From positions 1 through 50,046 of IMG/VR virus record IMGVR_UViG_3300047994_000044: a stretch of 50,046 nt of DNA; one strand, 5' to 3'. The notes beneath the pieces were generated by a model, which was given only the letters and a program-made list of their open reading frames with translations, did no database searches and had not been told where the DNA came from. Each line of letters starts with the position of its first letter. Position 1 is the first letter of the stretch. Positions 1-7,913 of this stretch are shown here, one piece after another. Position numbers and translations under genes: made by a program. Source of the stretch: a virus.

Positions 1-135
1 TCTATTAGCTTTACACAGATGTTTCCAGAGAGTTTGAGCGGTATCCAACTAAGCACTAAAGTAGATGCATCTACGATTATCACAGCAACAGCATCTTTCA
101 GATTTACAATGATGCAAATCAACAGACAGGTATAA
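1..135 (+). CDS. C-terminal end of a tail-tube-like structural protein (partial)
   Basis: An open frame runs from the window edge to a TAA at 133-135 and gives the last 44 residues of a protein that begins upstream. The fragment has alternating hydrophobic and polar residues (FPESLSGIQLS, then TIITATASFRF), which resembles the C-terminal strands of T4 gp19/gp54-type tail tube proteins. The family call is a resemblance only. The following gene is uvsY, and structural genes commonly end next to uvsY in T4-like phages. Confidence 0.4.
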   Translation, partial: SISFTQMFPESLSGIQLSTKVDASTIITATASFRFTMMQINRQV

Positions 136-150
136 TATTAAAGTTATTTG

Positions 151-159
151 TGATATACT
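151..159 (+). promoter_or_regulatory. Extended -10 promoter (TGaTATACT) six bases before the uvsY ATG
   Basis: The element TGaTATACT ends at 159 and the ATG of uvsY is at 166, exactly where a start at +7 from the -10 box would fall. No Shine-Dalgarno precedes the ATG. A second TATAAT at 131-136 lies where a -35 box would be. Inference: a leaderless transcript for uvsY. Confidence 0.5.
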
Positions 160-165
160 GTCTTG

Positions 166-612
166 ATGAAATGCATATCATTAGAAAAACTATTAGAAGA
201 ATGGCAAGCCGATTCAGTCATTAATACTACAGATCCACAACTAGAAATCGTAAGAATTCCTGTTCTGCATTCTAAATACGTGACTCAAATAACGGCTCAC
301 TCCGTTTCTCTTAAAATGAAGAAATTTGACTTTGATCAATTGAAGAAATTGAAAGTCGAATACTATTCAGGGCGTTTGAACGGCACTGATGTTCTTAAAG
401 AAAAAGGTTGGAAAGCTTTTCCAGCACTGGTAAACAAACCAGATCTAAGTGCCTATCTTGACGCTGATCAAGATTTGATCGATCTGAAGAAAAATATGAT
501 TGCTAACGAAGAAGCCATTTCATTTTGTACGGCTGTTTGTAAAGAGCTTAATTCAAGGACGTTCCAGCTACGTGAATACATGGCTTGGGAAAAATTTATA
601 AGGGGACAATAA
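166..612 (+). CDS. uvsY: UvsY-like recombination mediator
   Basis: The 148-aa product matches the T4 UvsY pattern along its length (T4 protein about 137 aa): an N-terminal LEKLLEEW segment, LHSKYV near residue 36, EYYSGRLNG near residue 65, an AD-D motif before a helical C-terminal half, and a KxFxxG-like end. UvsY loads the recombinase UvsX onto gp32-coated single-stranded DNA during recombination-dependent replication. A TTG at 163 could add one codon, but the ATG at 166 fits the upstream -10 spacing. It precedes uvsW, as in other T4-like phages. Confidence 0.85.
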   Translation: MKCISLEKLLEEWQADSVINTTDPQLEIVRIPVLHSKYVTQITAHSVSLKMKKFDFDQLKKLKVEYYSGRLNGTDVLKEKGWKAFPALVNKPDLSAYLDADQDLIDLKKNMIANEEAISFCTAVCKELNSRTFQLREYMAWEKFIRGQ

Positions 613-773
613 TGTTCTTACTAGGATTCGGATGCGGAGTCATATTTACACTTCTTGTGTCATTCATAATTGCAAGATTTCTTACCAATAGTTTGGGCGG
701 TGCTGCCGGTCTTAGTGATCCTCTTGATGACGAATTGGAAGTAAATGACGGACATTCAACTTCAAAAGATTAA
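612..773 (+). CDS. Small single-pass membrane protein
   Basis: This 53-aa protein starts at an ATG that overlaps the uvsY stop (TAATG) behind a strong Shine-Dalgarno (AAGGGG, 600-605). Residues 1-20 form a hydrophobic segment (MFLLGFGCGVIFTLLVSFII) followed by an acidic C-terminal tail. It is therefore probably an inner-membrane protein with its tail in the cytoplasm or periplasm. It overlaps uvsW by 29 bp. No family is recognised. Position between uvsY and uvsW suggests translational coupling rather than a known role. Confidence 0.75.
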   Translation: MFLLGFGCGVIFTLLVSFIIARFLTNSLGGAAGLSDPLDDELEVNDGHSTSKD

Positions 774-2274
774 TGAAGTTTACACGAAAGTTACAGCAGA
801 TCCAGGCATCGAAAAAGAACTCAGTGAATTCTTCAAATTTCAAAAACCAAACTTTCAATTCACACCAGGTGGAAGAAAAGGCTGGGATGGATACGTCCGT
901 CTATACAATCTTCGAACTCGATACCTCTATAGCGGATTGCTCAAATACCTGTTTGATTTTGCCAGGGAACGTAAGTATACAATTGGATTCAACCGGGAAA
1001 TATTCTTATACAACGATTTTTCAAGATTAGAAGCCAAAGAGTTTCTTAAGAGTTTGAATATCCACAGTCGTGGTGAATCACTTGAAGCCAGGGAATATCA
1101 AGAAATCGGTTTAGCCAAAGCTATTCGTTACAAACGTTTAACCATGATCAGTCCGACTCGATCCGGTAAAAGCTACATGATTTATGGTTACGTTCGATAT
1201 TTACTGGGCAGTAAATGTTCTAGGGGATTGCTCGTGGTTCCTACCACAAGCCTCGTAGAGCAGATGTACACGGACTTCGAGGATTACTCTAGCGCCAACC
1301 AATGGCCGGTACAGGACCGCGTACAGAGGCTTTACGAAGGTTATAGCAATCAGGTGCTCCCAGGCACTCAACTTTTGATATCTACGTGGCAAAGCCTCTA
1401 TAAGCTGCCTAATACGTTCTTTGAACAGTTCGACTACATTATAGGCGACGAAGCCCATACATTTTCAGCTTCCGAGATAGGTAAGGTTGCCGGAAGATGC
1501 GTCAATGCATCTTATCGATTGGCAACTACAGGTACGACCCATGAAGAGGATGTGAATAATCTTAAGGTTGAAGGTTATTTTGGTCCTATTTCAAAACTAA
1601 CCACAACCAAGAAATTAATGGATGATGGACACATTGCTACTTTATCTATTAAAAGTCTTGTTCTTAAATACCCTATCGGTACCAAAGATAAAGTCAGACT
1701 ATTGGTTTCCGGAATCAGTGCCGCTGCCGGTTATAAAGCAGAGATGGACTATATAATCAATTACCTTCCTAGGAATCGATTTATTCGAAATCTAGCCATT
1801 TCTCTCGAAGGTAATACATTGTTGATGTTTCATTATGAAAAACATGGTCGTATAATATACGATCTTATTAAGGATAAATTGAATGGAAGTGCAAGAAAAG
1901 TATACTTTGTTAATGGTACTACGGAAACCGATGTCCGAGAAGAAATCCGTAGAATCGTTGACGGTGAACGAGATGCTATTATCGTGGGATCATTTGTGTT
2001 CAGTACCGGAATTACTATCCGCAACCTACACAACATCATTCTCGCCACACCTACAAAAGCGAAGATCAGAACATTACAAAGTATTGGACGCTCTCTCGGT
2101 CTTGGAGATGGGAAAACAACCGCTACGTTGTACGATATCGCAGACGACTTTAGAGAAAATGCAAGAGACGATTTCAACTACACACTTGACCACTACGTCA
2201 AGCGAATGAAGCTTTACACCAATGAGAAGTTTAATACTTCACACTACGCAATAGAATTAAAGGACCCAAAATGA
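745..2274 (+). CDS. uvsW: UvsW-like DNA/RNA helicase
   Basis: A 509-aa superfamily 2 helicase (T4 UvsW about 503 aa). Visible motifs are an N-terminal DNA-binding region, Walker A SPTRSGKS near residues 135-142, the DEAH box GDEAH near 233-237, motif III TTGT, and motif VI QSIGRSLGLG near the C-terminus. UvsW unwinds R-loops and branched recombination intermediates and shuts off origin-dependent replication late in T4 infection. The start has a GGAAG Shine-Dalgarno inside the preceding gene. It overlaps both neighbours. Confidence 0.93.
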   Translation: MTDIQLQKINEVYTKVTADPGIEKELSEFFKFQKPNFQFTPGGRKGWDGYVRLYNLRTRYLYSGLLKYLFDFARERKYTIGFNREIFLYNDFSRLEAKEFLKSLNIHSRGESLEAREYQEIGLAKAIRYKRLTMISPTRSGKSYMIYGYVRYLLGSKCSRGLLVVPTTSLVEQMYTDFEDYSSANQWPVQDRVQRLYEGYSNQVLPGTQLLISTWQSLYKLPNTFFEQFDYIIGDEAHTFSASEIGKVAGRCVNASYRLATTGTTHEEDVNNLKVEGYFGPISKLTTTKKLMDDGHIATLSIKSLVLKYPIGTKDKVRLLVSGISAAAGYKAEMDYIINYLPRNRFIRNLAISLEGNTLLMFHYEKHGRIIYDLIKDKLNGSARKVYFVNGTTETDVREEIRRIVDGERDAIIVGSFVFSTGITIRNLHNIILATPTKAKIRTLQSIGRSLGLGDGKTTATLYDIADDFRENARDDFNYTLDHYVKRMKLYTNEKFNTSHYAIELKDPK

Positions 2275-2447
2275 CAGCCTCAATCTACATACAAAACAAA
2301 TCGACCCAAGGTGAAGTTCTTGAACTTTTGGCTTTGGACGGAATCCATATCATGGCAACTCTTACACCTGGCCAGTACGTCGAAGTGAAGGCCAAGGATG
2401 GAACTGCTATTACACCGTTCATTACGAGACAGCAAGTCAAGAAGTAA
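2271..2447 (+). CDS. Hypothetical 58-aa protein
   Basis: An ATG at 2271 overlaps the uvsW stop (ATGA) and is preceded by AAAGGACC, a good Shine-Dalgarno. The product is 58 aa, rich in beta-prone residues (VLELLALDGIHIMATLTPG), with a basic VKK end and no cysteines or membrane segment. It is the last gene before the noncoding block at 2448. No family is recognised. Confidence 0.7.
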   Translation: MTASIYIQNKSTQGEVLELLALDGIHIMATLTPGQYVEVKAKDGTAITPFITRQQVKK

Positions 2448-2476
2448 TTGACATTAAAGAAAGTGTTTGTTAAGAT
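2448..2476 (+). promoter_or_regulatory. Sigma70-type promoter TTGACA-N17-TAAGAT
   Basis: TTGACA at 2448-2453 is a perfect -35 hexamer. A 17-bp spacer leads to TAAGAT at 2471-2476, which predicts a start near 2483. It begins one base after the preceding stop codon and drives the noncoding region that follows, and perhaps the late sigma gene at 2914. Confidence 0.8.
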
Positions 2477-2482
2477 AAGTTT

Positions 2483-2890
2483 ATATTAAGCATACAACTA
2501 GCCTTTGAGCACCGGTTCATCGAACCAAACATACCTTGCCATACGACGCTCGATTGCAGATCGAGAGATTTCCAGATTATCCGTGAAAGCCGTTCGTCTG
2601 GATCTTACATGCGTGAGAAGGGTTACATACACACACGCTAGGGACTCAAGTAGACAGGAAACCCGAAGTATGTTGGTCAGAGTTCTGAAGGCCATTAAGT
2701 AGTCCTGTCGGCAGGTTGGGGGTTGTACCTAAGAACCCTAGTGAAATGTCACTCCTGGTCCTGAGATTAACTGCAATTAAGTTTGCTAGGTTAATCCTAT
2801 GACCATCAGTGAAATATAAGTGTTAATATCCTATTAGGTATTATAGTTACTTAGACGGTTTCTATTCATTATGAATTTCGTGACCACAAT
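2483..2890 (+). ncRNA. Long structured noncoding RNA region
   Basis: This 400-base stretch has no credible CDS but many local inverted repeats: GGTTC/GAACC (2514-2518, 2522-2526), CTCGAT/ATCGAG (2549-2554, 2560-2565), CCTG-TCGG-CAGG (2704-2715), GGGTT/AACCC (2720-2724, 2734-2738), GTGA/TCAC (2741-2752) and GATTAAC/GTTAATC (2765-2771, 2790-2796). It starts at a consensus promoter. There is no clear U-tailed terminator, so the RNA may run into the gp55-like gene as a long leader. Function unknown. No Rfam family is recognised by eye. Confidence 0.6.
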
Positions 2891-2913
2891 AAAAATAATA
2901 AAGGTCTTTCATA

Positions 2914-3528
2914 ATGACATCCAAGTTCATCCCAGAACTAAGCACCACATCCAAAGATACAACTCCATATGTCAACAACAAAGAAATGTTGGCAGCTATC
3001 ACTCAATATCGTAAAGAGTGTCGAGCAGCTAAGAGAGCCAAGTTACCTAAACCAAAGATTCCTGATTCTATTGGCAAACAAATTCAATTGATTGCTATTA
3101 ATCTTTCACATAAGCCTAATTTTAGTCAATACACTTTCAAAGCAGACATGATTGGTGATGCTATTGAAAATTGTATTATGTACTTTGATAACTTTGATCC
3201 TAAGAAGTCCAAGTATCCATTTGCTTACTTTTCTAAAATTACTTTTTATGCGTTTGTTCGTAGAATCCAACGTGAAAAGAAGCATCTCTACATCAAATAC
3301 AAAGCTACACAGCAAGCCGGTGTCCTTCACGATGCCGAATACAGTGATGAAGACAATCCAGGTGAACAGTTTGAGCTATACGAGAACATCACTGACTTCA
3401 TTGGTAAGTATGAAGAATCTCAGGAACGTGCTAAAGCCAAGAAGGCGCTTCCTAAAAAGAAAAAGGGATTGGAGATAGCCATGGAAGATGAAGTATCTCT
3501 GGAATCTATTGAAGAAACCAATGAGTGA
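2914..3528 (+). CDS. 55: gp55-like late sigma factor
   Basis: The 204-aa protein resembles T4 gp55 (about 185 aa), a minimal sigma factor that directs host RNA polymerase to late promoters together with gp33 and the sliding clamp. The sigma region 2 signature is visible around residues 70-130: MIGDAIENCIMYFDNFDP followed by FAYFSKITFYAFVRRIQREK. The tail is acidic and lysine-rich. The leader carries AAAGGTC as Shine-Dalgarno, flanked by GACC and GGTC that could pair. TAAATA boxes elsewhere in the window are candidate targets. Confidence 0.85.
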   Translation: MTSKFIPELSTTSKDTTPYVNNKEMLAAITQYRKECRAAKRAKLPKPKIPDSIGKQIQLIAINLSHKPNFSQYTFKADMIGDAIENCIMYFDNFDPKKSKYPFAYFSKITFYAFVRRIQREKKHLYIKYKATQQAGVLHDAEYSDEDNPGEQFELYENITDFIGKYEESQERAKAKKALPKKKKGLEIAMEDEVSLESIEETNE

Positions 3529-4102
3529 AGATTATAAGTTCGAAGAAGATTACTGGGGCAACTGTTGCAACACCTTCGATGAAGACCAGAAGCACTACGT
3601 GTATGCCAAGTACATGGGTCTTCAACGTGAACACTATTCCTTTCCTGTCCATAATAAGATCATCATGGATATCGGTGGTGGACCATCGTCAATGCTGTTA
3701 AAGACTAAAGGATTAAAGCGTGGAACGGTTGTTGATCCGATTGCCTATCCACAATGGACGGTTGATCGATACAAGCTTATGAATATCACTGTGGTTATCA
3801 TGCCAGGTGAAGATATCGCTAAAAACGGTTTAGCTTTAAGACATTATGATGAAGTCTGGATCTACAACTGCATGCAACATGCTATCGATCCAGAAAAGAT
3901 CATCAAGAATGCCTTTGCTGCTGCACCAATTTTAAGACTATTTGAATGGATCGATATTCCTGCCCATGATGGTCATCCTCATGAACTCACAGAAGCTAAT
4001 CTTAATAAATGGATTGGTGCCAAAGGTTCTACCGTCAAATTAGCCGAGCAAGGCTGCTATGGTACTGCTTACTATGGAGTTTTTACTCAATTAAGCATAT
4101 AA
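3521..4102 (+). CDS. SAM-dependent methyltransferase-like protein
   Basis: The 193-aa product has a class I methyltransferase-like glycine motif, IIMDIGGGPSSML near residues 45-57, followed by VVDPIAYP (candidate acidic ribose-binding position) and a later IYNCMQHAID segment where the catalytic region would sit. Substrate unknown. The ATG at 3521 overlaps the gp55 stop by 8 bp. A longer frame upstream exists but lacks a better ribosome site. The protein is short for the family, so a substrate-recognition domain may be missing. Confidence 0.55.
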   Translation: MSEDYKFEEDYWGNCCNTFDEDQKHYVYAKYMGLQREHYSFPVHNKIIMDIGGGPSSMLLKTKGLKRGTVVDPIAYPQWTVDRYKLMNITVVIMPGEDIAKNGLALRHYDEVWIYNCMQHAIDPEKIIKNAFAAAPILRLFEWIDIPAHDGHPHELTEANLNKWIGAKGSTVKLAEQGCYGTAYYGVFTQLSI

Positions 4103-4103
4103 T
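4098..4103 (+). promoter_or_regulatory. TATAAT box six bases before the ATG at 4110
   Basis: A perfect -10 hexamer overlaps the stop of the preceding gene and places a predicted start on the A of the ATG at 4110. The -35 region (TGGAGT, 4075-4080) is weak. No Shine-Dalgarno is visible, so the downstream mRNA may be leaderless. Confidence 0.4.
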
Positions 4104-4109
4104 GTTTGG

Positions 4110-4472
4110 ATGAAGAAAATCCGCATTGGAATAACAGGTGGTCGAGACTACGCCAACGAAGCCAAGGTTAGACATGTTTTAGACTTGGCCTATAGTCGTT
4201 TAGAAGACAAGATGTTTCTTGTGGTGGGTTGTGCTCGCGGTGCTGACAAACATGCTCGCACCTGGGCCGCTGATACTCTTCCTCCAGACCAATATGAGAT
4301 TTACAAAGCCGATTGGGACACCTACGGTAAGGCAGCTGGTCATCTCAGAAACAAAGAGATGGCAACGTCCGGATTGAAACTCTTGATTGCCTTTCCTGGC
4401 GGCACAGGTACTGCCAACATGAAAAAGCAATGCGCTGATTTAGGCATCAAGATTTTGGAGATTAAAGAATGA
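4110..4472 (+). CDS. SLOG/YspA-like Rossmann-fold protein
   Basis: A 120-aa protein with the hallmarks of the DUF2493/YspA-type SLOG family: GITGGRDY at residues 7-14, a VVGCARGADKHA motif near 37-48, and LIAFPGGTGTANM near 90-102. These loops bind nucleotide-like ligands in related proteins. In phages the family is proposed to sense or process nucleotide-derived ligands, but the exact role is not established. It precedes gp47 with an ATGA overlap. Confidence 0.75.
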   Translation: MKKIRIGITGGRDYANEAKVRHVLDLAYSRLEDKMFLVVGCARGADKHARTWAADTLPPDQYEIYKADWDTYGKAAGHLRNKEMATSGLKLLIAFPGGTGTANMKKQCADLGIKILEIKE

Positions 4473-5527
4473 AGTATGCAATCTTAGGTGATACTCACTT
4501 TGGATGTCGTAATGATAGCCAGCATTTCCACGACAACTTTGCTAAGTTCTATCAAGAAACTTTCTTTGCAACTATAGTAAAACTTGGTATTAGGGATATT
4601 ATCCAGACTGGTGATTTATTTGACCGTCGTAAATTTATTAATTTTCAAAGTTTGAATCGCGCCCGCGAGTATTTCTTTCATAGTTTATATGATCAAAATA
4701 TGCACATGATTACCTATATTGGGAATCATGATTGTTACTACAAGAATACTCTGCAAATTAATTCCCCACGGCTGCTGTTGTCCGACTACAAGAATTACAT
4801 TACCATCATTGATAAACCGACAACTATTGATGGTATGGATTTTTTCCCATGGATTTGTGCAGATAATCAAGCTGAGACGAATAAGCTTATTGCTGAGTCT
4901 AGATCTCAGATAGCTTTCGGTCATTTTGAATTGACTGGTTTCGAAATGGATGCAGGTGTTCCTTGTATTCACGGTATGAACAGAGATGAACTGAAAAAGT
5001 ATGATATGGTCATCAGCGGTCACTTTCATCACCGTTCAAGTGATGGACATATCTTTTATGTCGGTTCACCATACGAAATGACATGGGCAGACTTCGATGA
5101 TCCGCGTGGCTTCCACATCTTCGATACGGAAACGAGGACATTAGAATTTATAGAGAATCCACACAAGATGTTCTACAAAGTAGCTTATGATGATACTAAT
5201 GAAAATATCAATACGATTGATGCCAAGGACTATGCTGAATTTAAAGACAAGTATGTCAAAGTAGTCGTTAAAAAGAAAAACAGTCACATGTTGTTTGATC
5301 GATTCATCAACAACTTTTATGAACATGAACCGGCTGATTTGAACATTGTTGAAGACTTTACTGATTACAAGGTCGCGGAGACGTTGACTGATAATGTCGA
5401 TCAGGCCGAGCAAACTCATGTCCTATTGGAAAAATATGTTGATGCTGTCGATATGGCATTGGATAAAACTAAAATGAAATCTGTCATGAGACAGATATAC
5501 GACAAGGCACAGAATGGTAGTCTTTAA
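4469..5527 (+). CDS. 47: gp47-like recombination nuclease subunit (SbcD/Mre11 type)
   Basis: The 352-aa metallophosphoesterase carries GDTHFG near residue 8, GDLFDRR near 48, GNHD near 86 and GHFHH near 183, the metal-binding motifs of Mre11/SbcD nucleases. T4 gp47 is about 339 aa and forms the MR complex with gp46, which resects DNA ends for recombination-dependent replication. It overlaps the gp46 gene by 14 bp, which supports co-translation of the two subunits. Confidence 0.93.
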   Translation: MKYAILGDTHFGCRNDSQHFHDNFAKFYQETFFATIVKLGIRDIIQTGDLFDRRKFINFQSLNRAREYFFHSLYDQNMHMITYIGNHDCYYKNTLQINSPRLLLSDYKNYITIIDKPTTIDGMDFFPWICADNQAETNKLIAESRSQIAFGHFELTGFEMDAGVPCIHGMNRDELKKYDMVISGHFHHRSSDGHIFYVGSPYEMTWADFDDPRGFHIFDTETRTLEFIENPHKMFYKVAYDDTNENINTIDAKDYAEFKDKYVKVVVKKKNSHMLFDRFINNFYEHEPADLNIVEDFTDYKVAETLTDNVDQAEQTHVLLEKYVDAVDMALDKTKMKSVMRQIYDKAQNGSL

Positions 5528-7187
5528 AGTAATTAGGTGGATGAATCTGTTTTCAACAGGCAATGCCTGGAATGAAGTGGTTCTCAATAAGAACGCTACT
5601 ACGTTGATCGTTGGTAAGAATGGTCACGGCAAATCAACCCTGCTCGATGCGTTGACGTTTGCTCTGTTTGGTAAGCCGTTTCGAAATATCAACAAACCAA
5701 ATCTTGTCAACTCAATTAATGGTAAGGGTCTTAAAGTAGAACTTGAATTTTCTATTGGTCCCAAGTCATTCAAGATTATTCGTGGTATTGGACCGAATAT
5801 ATTTGAAGTCTATATTGACGGCGAACTACAGAAACAGGATGCAATCAGTGGCGACTACCAGAGTCACTTAGAGAACAACATATTGAAATTTAATCACAAG
5901 GCTTTCACTCAAATTGTGATCCTTGGATCAAAGAGTTTTGTTCCTTTCATGAAGTTGAAGAGCGCAGATCGTCGCAATATTATTGAGAATCTTTTGGATA
6001 TCGAAATATTTTCATCAATGAACAAGATTGCTAAAGATCAGTTTACTAAAGTCAAAGAAGATGTAATCAGCAACAAGTACAACATCGACAATGCTAAGTC
6101 TAAGATCTCATTGCATGAGTCTTACGTGAAAGAGGCCGAAAAGAACAATCAGGAAGAGATTAATCATTTCAATGATGAAATCAAAAAGCTAGAAATAGCT
6201 AATGCCGACTTGGCAACTAAAATTATTAACGTTGATGAACTCATTGCTAATACCAGTGTCGGTGACGTACAAGCATTGCAATCATTGGGTATGAAGATTG
6301 ATACGAAAATCAATGACAAGAAAAAAGAATTGAAGTTCTATCAGGTCAATGATAATTGTCCATCATGTAAGCAGTCTATCAGTGAAAGTTTTCGTGAAAC
6401 CACCATGAGAAATCTTCTTCAAGATATTGAGAAGCGTGAAACCGGATTGAAAGAACTCCAGGCACAATTTACTGCTATGAAAGAGAAGCAGCAGTATGTC
6501 GGTGAGCTACTTAAGCAAAAGAATGACTTACAATATCAGGTAAAGACAAACAATGATTTGATCATGAAAAACGGTAAGAAGATTCTTGCACTCCAAGCTA
6601 AGAACGTGCTAAGCGATGACATGATGAATCAAGCAAAGAAACTTCACGATGAATTGGATGCTTTCAACAATGAAAGAAATCAATTGCTGGAAGATCAGGC
6701 TTACTATCAAGCAGCGGTCGGTCTACTCAAGGATGGTGGTATCAAGGCCCAGATCATCAAGCAGTACCTTCCGGTAATCAACAGTTTGGTCAATAAGTAT
6801 CTTTCTGCCATGGATTTTCACATCTCATTTGAACTCGATGAAGAATTCAATGAAACGATCAAATCCCGCCATCGAGACGATTTTACATATGATTCTTTTT
6901 CCGAAGGGGAAAAACAAAAAATCGACATTGCTTTACTGTTCGCTTGGAGGGCTGTTGCCAAGCTTAAAAATAGCATGAATACTAACTTATTGATTATGGA
7001 CGAAATCTTTGATAGCTCTCTTGACGGTTTGGGTGCTGATCTGGTACTTTCAATCTTGGCCACTTTACCAGAAGGCACTAATGTCTTTGTTATAAGTCAT
7101 AGAGAGTTGCTTCATGACCGTTTTAATGCCACTATACGTTTTGAGAAGCGAAACAATTTTTCAGAAATAGTCGAATTGGAGACCTAA
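5514..7187 (+). CDS. 46: gp46-like recombination ATPase subunit (SbcC/Rad50 type)
   Basis: The 557-aa protein (T4 gp46 about 560 aa) has Walker A GKNGHGKST near residues 33-41, a coiled-coil middle with a CPSC zinc hook near 282-285, an ABC signature FSEGEKQKIDIA near 461 and Walker B LLIMDEIFDSSLD near 494. It drives the gp47 nuclease by ATP-dependent opening and closing. The coiled coil is short compared with cellular Rad50, as usual for phages. Confidence 0.94.
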   Translation: MVVFKVIRWMNLFSTGNAWNEVVLNKNATTLIVGKNGHGKSTLLDALTFALFGKPFRNINKPNLVNSINGKGLKVELEFSIGPKSFKIIRGIGPNIFEVYIDGELQKQDAISGDYQSHLENNILKFNHKAFTQIVILGSKSFVPFMKLKSADRRNIIENLLDIEIFSSMNKIAKDQFTKVKEDVISNKYNIDNAKSKISLHESYVKEAEKNNQEEINHFNDEIKKLEIANADLATKIINVDELIANTSVGDVQALQSLGMKIDTKINDKKKELKFYQVNDNCPSCKQSISESFRETTMRNLLQDIEKRETGLKELQAQFTAMKEKQQYVGELLKQKNDLQYQVKTNNDLIMKNGKKILALQAKNVLSDDMMNQAKKLHDELDAFNNERNQLLEDQAYYQAAVGLLKDGGIKAQIIKQYLPVINSLVNKYLSAMDFHISFELDEEFNETIKSRHRDDFTYDSFSEGEKQKIDIALLFAWRAVAKLKNSMNTNLLIMDEIFDSSLDGLGADLVLSILATLPEGTNVFVISHRELLHDRFNATIRFEKRNNFSEIVELET

Positions 7188-7913
7188 ATGCCTTTAGAAA
7201 AAATGTCAGATGGAACGGAAGTCGAATACCAGATCTATCCGCTGGTAGACAAATATGACGATGTATTGCATACGGTCACACCAGAGTTCAATTTCGAATC
7301 TCTTTCTGTCAATCCAGCCAGCTTGGCTGTTGGTCTCATTCGAACGATGATGCAACATGGTGGTGTTGGTTTGGCCGCACCTCAGTGTGGTCTACTTCAT
7401 CGTGTGTTCGTTATGGGTGCCCCTAACGGTCAAGGGTACGCTTGCTTCAATCCCAAAGTTATTTCGACAACCGGTATGGTCTCCTTTGAAGAAGGTTGCC
7501 TTAGCTTTAAAGGAATGTATCTCAAGATCAATCGTCCCGACACCATTGAAGTTGAATATCAGGACATGTTAGGGAAGATTCATCGTGAAACCTTTGGTGG
7601 TTTGACCGCTCGCACCTTTCTTCATGAGTTGGATCATTTGAACGGCATTGTCTACACTAGTCTAGTGGATCGTTACACGCTTGACAAAGCTAAGTCCAAG
7701 GTCAAGACCAATTTGAAGAAATTGGAACGTCAGCGACAGGCGCATGCAAAGCAGCAGATCATTAATCAGGCAATGCAAAAAGTCATTGAAGAGCGTCGTG
7801 TTGCGGAATTGGAGAAGCAAATCAATCTCAGCATTCCTGATCTCAAGATCGAAATTCCTAGCTATGAGTCAATGAACATTGATCTTCTTGGCACAGCGCC
7901 ATTGGGTGGCTAA
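7188..7913 (+). CDS. Peptide deformylase with C-terminal extension
   Basis: The first 170 residues carry all three deformylase motifs: GVGLAAPQ near 58-65, EGCLS near 101-105 and HELDH near 145-149, which together bind the catalytic metal. Deformylases remove formyl groups from new N-terminal methionines. Phage versions are well known in marine T4-like phages. Residues 170-241 form a charged helical tail absent from the bacterial enzyme. The stop overlaps the next start (TAATG), so the gene is coupled to the VWA/MoxR pair. Confidence 0.9.
   Translation: MPLEKMSDGTEVEYQIYPLVDKYDDVLHTVTPEFNFESLSVNPASLAVGLIRTMMQHGGVGLAAPQCGLLHRVFVMGAPNGQGYACFNPKVISTTGMVSFEEGCLSFKGMYLKINRPDTIEVEYQDMLGKIHRETFGGLTARTFLHELDHLNGIVYTSLVDRYTLDKAKSKVKTNLKKLERQRQAHAKQQIINQAMQKVIEERRVAELEKQINLSIPDLKIEIPSYESMNIDLLGTAPLGG

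Noticed and set aside
2498-2702. Two 65-aa open frames on opposite strands inside the structured region
   Set aside because: No ribosome sites, they overlap each other completely, and the sequence is dominated by hairpins, so they are not credible genes.
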